From contig JAJXXG010001185.1 in assembly GCA_021781255.1 (NCBI GenBank), positions 1-11,689 on the forward strand: 11,689 bases of DNA, in the 5' to 3' direction. The translations under genes and the position numbers were made by a program. The notes beneath the pieces are model-generated. The model was given only the letters and a program-made list of their open reading frames with translations, did no database searches and had not been told where the DNA came from. This document shows, piece by piece, positions 7,682 through 11,689 of the stretch. This stretch comes from Acidobacteriota bacterium (GTDB lineage: Bacteria; Acidobacteriota; Terriglobia; Terriglobales; Acidobacteriaceae). Each line of letters starts with the position of its first letter. The stretch's first letter is position 1.

Positions 7682-7832
7682 TTTTCCTCCCTGCCTAGTT
7701 TGATGATACGCCGGGGAAAACGATGCTGGAGCCGGTGGCGGGGATAGTTGCGGGAAGGTGCATGGTTGCGCAATGGCCGCTTCGGGATTCTACTGGGGAG
7801 AGATGGCCGAGTTACCCTGGAAGCGGAGGACA
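7682..7832. promoter_or_regulatory. Divergent control region between copZ and the NUDIX gene
   Basis: These 151 bases separate divergent start codons, so they must carry the promoters for both the copZ-copA-lptFG-ABC run and the NUDIX-hydrolase pair, unless the NUDIX gene starts earlier. A TATCAT on the minus strand (complement of about 7704-7709) could be a -10 box for copZ, but I find no good -35 match. I see no convincing palindromic copper-regulator operator. Part of it (7758-7832) is open in the NUDIX frame, so a longer N-terminus is possible. Confidence 0.4.
7686..7691 (-). promoter_or_regulatory. Strong ribosome binding site of copZ
   Basis: The minus strand reads GGGAGGAAAAATG: a near-perfect Shine-Dalgarno sequence four bases before the copZ ATG. 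It is far stronger than the sites before copA, lptFG and the ABC gene, which fits a chaperone made in excess over the membrane proteins encoded downstream. Confidence 0.8.
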
Positions 7833-8291
7833 ATGGAGCGAGAATTTCCGAGTGCACCCCTCGTCGGCGTGGGGGCGGTGGTGGTTCAGCAGGGGCGTGT
7901 CCTGCTGGTTCGGCGCGGGAAGGAGCCGCTGAAAGGGCATTGGTCTTTGCCGGGCGGCCTGCTGGAGGTGGGCGAGTCACTCATGGCCGGCGTCATCCGC
8001 GAGGTGCGCGAGGAGACCGGTCTGACGGTGGAGCCTATCGAACTGATCGAACTGCTGGATCGCATCCACCGGGAGGGCGAACGGGTTCGCTACCACTACG
8101 TCATTGCCGATTATCTTTGCCGCGTTGTCGGGGGCTCGCTTCAGGCGGCATCGGATGCCGATGAGGTGCGCTGGGTGGAGCGTGCGCAGTGGAACAGCCA
8201 CAGCTCCCTGGTGGTGGACCCCGTGACCGTGCGGGTGATGGAGGCAGGCTGGCAGCGAGCGCAAGCCCTGCAATTTCAGGAGGGTGCATGA
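7833..8291 (+). CDS. NUDIX hydrolase
   Basis: A 152-residue NUDIX-fold protein from the chosen ATG. The NUDIX box G-x5-E-x7-REUxEExGU is complete at residues 42-64 (GLLEVGE, then REVREETGL) and supplies the Glu residues that bind Mg2+/Mn2+. The N-terminal strand [19 protein letters not shown] and the WSLPGG turn before the box are typical of ADP-ribose pyrophosphatase-like or general house-cleaning members (COG1051 type). They hydrolyse nucleoside diphosphates linked to another group; the substrate cannot be read from sequence. No signal peptide, so cytosolic. The start at 7833 gives the family-typical [10 protein letters not shown] opening and has GGAGG close upstream (a short 3-base gap). 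In-frame starts at 7803 (ATG, preceded by GGGGAG) and 7758 (GTG) remain possible. Its stop overlaps the next gene's start as ATGA, so the two are translationally coupled. Confidence 0.9.
   Translation: MEREFPSAPLVGVGAVVVQQGRVLLVRRGKEPLKGHWSLPGGLLEVGESLMAGVIREVREETGLTVEPIELIELLDRIHREGERVRYHYVIADYLCRVVGGSLQAASDADEVRWVERAQWNSHSSLVVDPVTVRVMEAGWQRAQALQFQEGA
8278..8283 (+). promoter_or_regulatory. Ribosome binding site of the alpha/beta hydrolase gene
   Basis: AGGAGG lies four bases before the ATG at 8288, inside the last codons of the NUDIX gene. It fixes the hydrolase start at 8288 even though the same frame is open back to 8189. Confidence 0.8.
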
Positions 8292-9205
8292 TCCGACCCC
8301 GCCGGTGGCGCTGGGCCGCGCTGGGCGTGTTGTTGGCCGTGGTCCTTTCGGTCGCGGTCTTTTGGGCGCGTCCGGTGGAGTTCTTTCAGGAGTCTACGGA
8401 ACTGCGCATGCTGCTGGCTGGCGCGCAGAGCCGATGGACCGCGGTCGAGGGATACCGCGTTCACTATTACCAGCTTGGGCCGGCGGGCGGGACCCCCGTG
8501 GTGCTGGTGCACGGCTTGGGAGCCCGCGCGGAGGACTGGCAGAATCTGGCGCCGTATCTGGCCAAAGCGGGTTATCGGGTATTTCTGCCCGACCTGCCCG
8601 GGTATGGCCAGAGCGAAAAGCCGACGAATTTTTCCTACTCAGTCCCCGACGAGGCTGCGGTGGTGGTGCATTTTCTGGATGCGATGGGCTTGCGGCAGGT
8701 GGATCTGGGAGGGTGGTCCATGGGCGGCTGGATCGTGCAACTGGTCGCAGCCCGGCATCCGAAGCGGGTCAGCAAACTCATGCTGTTTGACAGCGCCGGG
8801 ATTTACGAGAAGCCCACCTGGAACACGGCGCTGTTTACCCCGACCACGCCCGGCCAGTTGGATGATCTGGATGCTCTGCTGATGCCGGACCCACCCAAGG
8901 TGCCGGGGTTCATCGCGAGCGATATCTTGCGCGCCTCAGAGAAGAATGCCTGGGTTATCCACCGTGCGCTCGCTTCCATGCTCACCGGCAAGGACGCCAC
9001 GGACAGCCTGCTGCCGTCGTTGCAGATGCCCGTCTTGATTGTGTGGGGTGCGCTGGATCAGATCACTCCGCTGCGCCAGGCGGAAAAGATGCATCAGCTC
9101 GTGCCACATTCTGAGCTGGCTGTGATTAAGGGTTGCGGGCACCTGGCTCCGCGCCAATGCACAGCTGAGATTGGACCCAAAGTGGTGAATTTTGTAAACG
9201 AGTAA
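8288..9205 (+). CDS. Membrane-anchored alpha/beta-fold hydrolase
   Basis: A 305-residue alpha/beta hydrolase with an N-terminal hydrophobic helix (about 8-26) after a basic start (MIRPRRWRW). This is a signal anchor or uncleaved signal peptide; no lipobox Cys is seen. The body is therefore probably periplasmic. The catalytic parts are all present: oxyanion HG (H75-G76 in VLVHGLG), a [11 protein letters not shown] turn (102-112), nucleophile elbow GWSMGG with S144, acid D257 in GALDQITP, and base H285 in GCGHLAP. A cap segment lies around 172-235. This makes it an active serine hydrolase (esterase, lipase or haloalkane/C-C hydrolase-like); the Ser nucleophile excludes a dehalogenase, and the substrate is not readable. 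It overlaps the NUDIX gene by 4 bases and ends just before a strong inverted repeat. Confidence 0.92.
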   Translation: MIRPRRWRWAALGVLLAVVLSVAVFWARPVEFFQESTELRMLLAGAQSRWTAVEGYRVHYYQLGPAGGTPVVLVHGLGARAEDWQNLAPYLAKAGYRVFLPDLPGYGQSEKPTNFSYSVPDEAAVVVHFLDAMGLRQVDLGGWSMGGWIVQLVAARHPKRVSKLMLFDSAGIYEKPTWNTALFTPTTPGQLDDLDALLMPDPPKVPGFIASDILRASEKNAWVIHRALASMLTGKDATDSLLPSLQMPVLIVWGALDQITPLRQAEKMHQLVPHSELAVIKGCGHLAPRQCTAEIGPKVVNFVNE

Positions 9206-9206
9206 A

Positions 9207-9246
9207 GCAGAATGCGGCAGGTCAGAGGACCCCCGCCGCATTCTGC
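9207..9246. terminator. Bidirectional stem-loop terminator between convergent genes
   Basis: GCAGAATGCGGC (9207-9218) pairs perfectly with GCCGCATTCTGC (9235-9246). Inside the 16-base loop, GGTC (9220-9223) can pair with GACC (9228-9231) around an AGAG tetraloop, extending the hairpin. It begins one base after the hydrolase stop and ends 22 bases before the TonB receptor's stop on the other strand, the normal place for a shared terminator. No good T-run follows on the plus strand, and only a short TTTA on the minus strand, so it may stop transcription weakly, need Rho, or mainly protect mRNA 3' ends. Confidence 0.7.
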
Positions 9247-9268
9247 GAACTGACGGGAACGCGAGCAG

Positions 9269-11689
9269 CTAGAAACTGACGCGAGCGCTGAGTTGGATCT
9301 CTCTGCCGGGCGTCGCTACCTCAGTGATACTGCCGAAGCTGGACGTGTTGACGAACCGGTTTGGGATTCCGTAGTTGGTGTGGTTGAAGGCGTTGAAAAA
9401 CTCGGCCCGGGCCTCAAAGTGCGCTCGTTCCGTCATATTGAACTCGCGGACAAGGCTCATGTCCATGGTTTGCAGCCCGGGGCCATACACGGAGTTGCGG
9501 CCCACATTGCCATAGGTGTAGGCAGGCGGAGCCACAAACGCAGTGGGGCTGAACCACGTGGTGGCATTGCGCGTCCCGTGCGGAAAGATGCTCGTGCTGG
9601 TGCGGTTTGCGCGGATGGGGTTTTCTCCGACAACCGTTCCGGCATTCGCCGTATCTCCAAAGACAGAGATGGTCAGCGGAAAGCCCGTCTGTACCTGGTA
9701 CTCAATGGAACTGCGCCAGTTTCGCGTGATGGTCTGCATAAGCTGGTTTCTGCTGTAAGCGGGCAGATCATAAACGGCGCTGACGACAAAGCGATGGCGA
9801 ATGTCGCAGCCGGGGCCCTTCTCCGCGTTCAGGTCGTCGTTGTTCTGGGGCACAGAGGACTCGAACATGGGCGAACGGAAATCAGGAGCGTTCTCCAGTG
9901 ACTTGGCGAAGGTGTAATTCGCCAGCAAGCTCAGCCCACGCGCGTAGCGGCGGCGGACATTGACGTAAGCGGCGTCATACCAGCTTTGCGAAGTGTTTTC
10001 GAGCAGGTTGACCGTGCTGACGGGAAATGTGGTGCTGGCCACCTTTACCGATGCCAGGAAAACGGTGTTGTTGACGAAGCTGATCTTGGGAAACGGGCGT
10101 CGGGGCTGAATGAGGCCGGCGCCGGGCTGCGCATTGTTGATGAGATGCGACCTCTGCAGGTGAAATCCGCCGGATCCCAGATAGCCGACTTCGATCGTCG
10201 TCTCATTGCCGAGTTGTTTTTCAACCGACGCGCTCCACTGCTGGATGTACTGCGGCGGCGCGTGCAGTTGGAGAGCCGTAAAGCTCACAACTGTGCTGCC
10301 AAGAACAGGCGCCGGGAAATCAAGCGTGGTGATGCTGGGCAGATACGGATCGCTCTGCGAGGTCATGGGAAACACATAGGGCACGTTGTGGCGCTGATTG
10401 CACCACGTGTTCATGTCCACGGGTGTATAGAAGATGCCATAGGCCAGATGGGCGACCACGCCCAGCCTGGGCAAACTCTGCGCAAGGCCAACGCGCGGCG
10501 CAAAGTTGGTGTGGTTGGCGTACATCAGTCCACTGGGGTATCCGTTCTGGCCGCCGATAAAGACATGCGGTGTGCCGGTTTTCAGGTCCAGGTTGCTGTT
10601 GGTGTATTCAATATCCACAAGCGGACTCATGAACTCGTACCGGAGGCCGTAGGTCAGCGTTGTGGAAGAGGTCAGTCGCCAGGCATCTTCCGCGTAGGCG
10701 TCGGAGTACCACTGGCGAAGGTCCATTTGCGGAACGCCGGCCTGACCCTGGCGTGCAGCGGGAAGGCCCAGCAGGAAGCTTGCCAGAGCAGATCCGGTCT
10801 GGCCGTCGTTGAGTGCATACTCCGTGGTGTATCCGTTGGTGAATTGATAAAACCCGCGGTTCTGGAAGAAGCCCCACATGGGCCAGATGAATTTCTGATA
10901 CACGCCGCCAAACTTGAAGCTGTGACGGCCTGCCTGCCAATCGAGCGTGTCGCGAATCTCCCCCACCGTATCCCACGCGTGCATGGGAGTGGCCGAGTAG
11001 TTGTCGCCCAGCGGAGAGTAGCCCTGCACGTAGAAATAAGGCGCTCCCCATGCGGCCGGGCCTCCGAAGCCTGTGCCCGTAATGCCCAGTTCGCTCACAA
11101 TGTCATTTCTGTTGGCGCTCTCAGTCGAGTGCATCATGACCAGGCGGGAGATGGCTCCAGACAGCATGTTGACCATGTGCGAAGAGAAGATGTGGTTCCA
11201 CGCAAGGATGCCCTGCTGCGACAGATCGTCGTGATAGAAGCCGAAGCCCGGCAGGCCCTGCGGCATGAATCCGTATTCGCCGGATGCGGAATAGCGAAAG
11301 AAAGCAGTGTCGCCATTGGCAAAATTGTGGTCGATGCGCACGGTGCCTTGATCGTTGTTCATCCGCTCCTTGCGCGAGTCCAGGTAGTTGTTCGCGTCGT
11401 TTCCGGTGCCGAACACGGTTGGTTGTCCCATCATCGTGGAACTGCCCATGTCCATGGTGTTCGGGCGCGGTGTGTACCTGGTGAGCATGATGGATGCCGC
11501 CTGGCTCAGGCGGTCGGGCGGAATCACATTGGCCACGCCGTTATAGACAAATTGCTGGCGGATGTACTGTGGGTTGGTCTTGCTGACGGGAAGGCTTGGA
11601 TTGAAGCTGGGATTCGGCTGCGTGCTAGTGGGGTCGTAGATATTTACGCCGCTCTGGCTGAAGTCTCCTGTGACCTCAGCGGCCGTGGG
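9269..11689 (-). CDS. Oar-like TonB-dependent outer-membrane receptor, C-terminal part
   Basis: The frame is open to the right edge with no stop, giving 806 visible residues of a larger protein; a GTG at 11536 inside this frame is not the true start. The visible part holds the end of the plug region (motifs such as VIPPDRLSQAASIML, typical of the acidobacterial family) and a long beta-barrel of alternating aromatic strands. One example is the stretch around FKFGGVYQKF followed by ASFLLGLPAARQGQ. It ends with FFNAFNHTNYGIPNRFV and a final strand closing in ...SARVSF, whose terminal Phe is the usual BAM-recognition residue. The missing N-terminus would be expected to contain a signal peptide and a carboxypeptidase-regulatory-like domain. 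By family knowledge such proteins import large substrates such as glycans or iron complexes, or help shape the envelope. The ligand cannot be inferred. It is convergent with the alpha/beta hydrolase. Confidence 0.9.
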   Translation of the reverse strand, partial: PTAAEVTGDFSQSGVNIYDPTSTQPNPSFNPSLPVSKTNPQYIRQQFVYNGVANVIPPDRLSQAASIMLTRYTPRPNTMDMGSSTMMGQPTVFGTGNDANNYLDSRKERMNNDQGTVRIDHNFANGDTAFFRYSASGEYGFMPQGLPGFGFYHDDLSQQGILAWNHIFSSHMVNMLSGAISRLVMMHSTESANRNDIVSELGITGTGFGGPAAWGAPYFYVQGYSPLGDNYSATPMHAWDTVGEIRDTLDWQAGRHSFKFGGVYQKFIWPMWGFFQNRGFYQFTNGYTTEYALNDGQTGSALASFLLGLPAARQGQAGVPQMDLRQWYSDAYAEDAWRLTSSTTLTYGLRYEFMSPLVDIEYTNSNLDLKTGTPHVFIGGQNGYPSGLMYANHTNFAPRVGLAQSLPRLGVVAHLAYGIFYTPVDMNTWCNQRHNVPYVFPMTSQSDPYLPSITTLDFPAPVLGSTVVSFTALQLHAPPQYIQQWSASVEKQLGNETTIEVGYLGSGGFHLQRSHLINNAQPGAGLIQPRRPFPKISFVNNTVFLASVKVASTTFPVSTVNLLENTSQSWYDAAYVNVRRRYARGLSLLANYTFAKSLENAPDFRSPMFESSVPQNNDDLNAEKGPGCDIRHRFVVSAVYDLPAYSRNQLMQTITRNWRSSIEYQVQTGFPLTISVFGDTANAGTVVGENPIRANRTSTSIFPHGTRNATTWFSPTAFVAPPAYTYGNVGRNSVYGPGLQTMDMSLVREFNMTERAHFEARAEFFNAFNHTNYGIPNRFVNTSSFGSITEVATPGREIQLSARVSF

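Noticed and set aside
7752..7762. Possible CueR half-site (ACCTTCCC on the minus strand) upstream of copZ
   Set aside because: The matching GGAAGG half is absent at the expected distance, and the site lies about 70 bases from the copZ start with no fitting -35/-10.
9293..9901. Plus-strand open frame of 202 codons opposite the TonB receptor
   Set aside because: Antisense shadow of the conserved barrel C-terminus; no domain recognised.

Overview
The window looks like chromosomal DNA from an Acidobacteriota member (Terriglobia-like). The main evidence is the large Oar-type TonB-dependent receptor at the right end, whose wording is typical of the receptor families expanded in that phylum. Moderately high GC, strong AGGAGG-type ribosome sites and a Gram-negative LPS-export permease fit this. 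Species cannot be named from the sequence alone.

Layout, left to right. (1) Positions 1-491, minus strand: a small TPR protein followed 2 bases later by the first 45 codons of an endonuclease III-like (HhH-GPD) DNA glycosylase that runs off the left edge. (2) 575-991, plus strand: a YjbQ/UPF0047 protein, divergent from the TPR gene. (3) 7681-1030, minus strand: a tight run of four genes, copZ (copper chaperone), copA (P1B-type Cu+ ATPase), a single-chain LptF-LptG fusion permease, and an ABC exporter half-transporter. The gaps are 8, 20 and 54 bases, so one transcript is likely. (4) 7833-9205, plus strand: a NUDIX hydrolase and a membrane-anchored alpha/beta hydrolase overlapping by 4 bases (ATGA), divergent from copZ. 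(5) 9207-9246: a perfect 12-bp inverted repeat between two convergent genes, probably a two-way terminator. (6) 9269-11689, minus strand: the C-terminal 806 residues of the TonB-dependent receptor, open to the right edge.

How the genes may work together. CopZ would hand Cu+ to CopA for export. The LptF-LptG fusion would form the membrane part of the LPS extraction machine, needing an LptB ATPase that is not in the window. The ABC exporter has Asp where the catalytic Walker-B Glu is expected, which is typical of the weak half of a heterodimeric exporter, but no partner gene lies beside it.

The most notable points are the one-polypeptide LptF-LptG arrangement, its apparent co-transcription with copper export, and the orphan degenerate ABC half-exporter. 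I found no mobile element, CRISPR array, tRNA, rRNA or defence system, and no gene-free stretch over 300 bases. The window is mostly ordinary housekeeping content.
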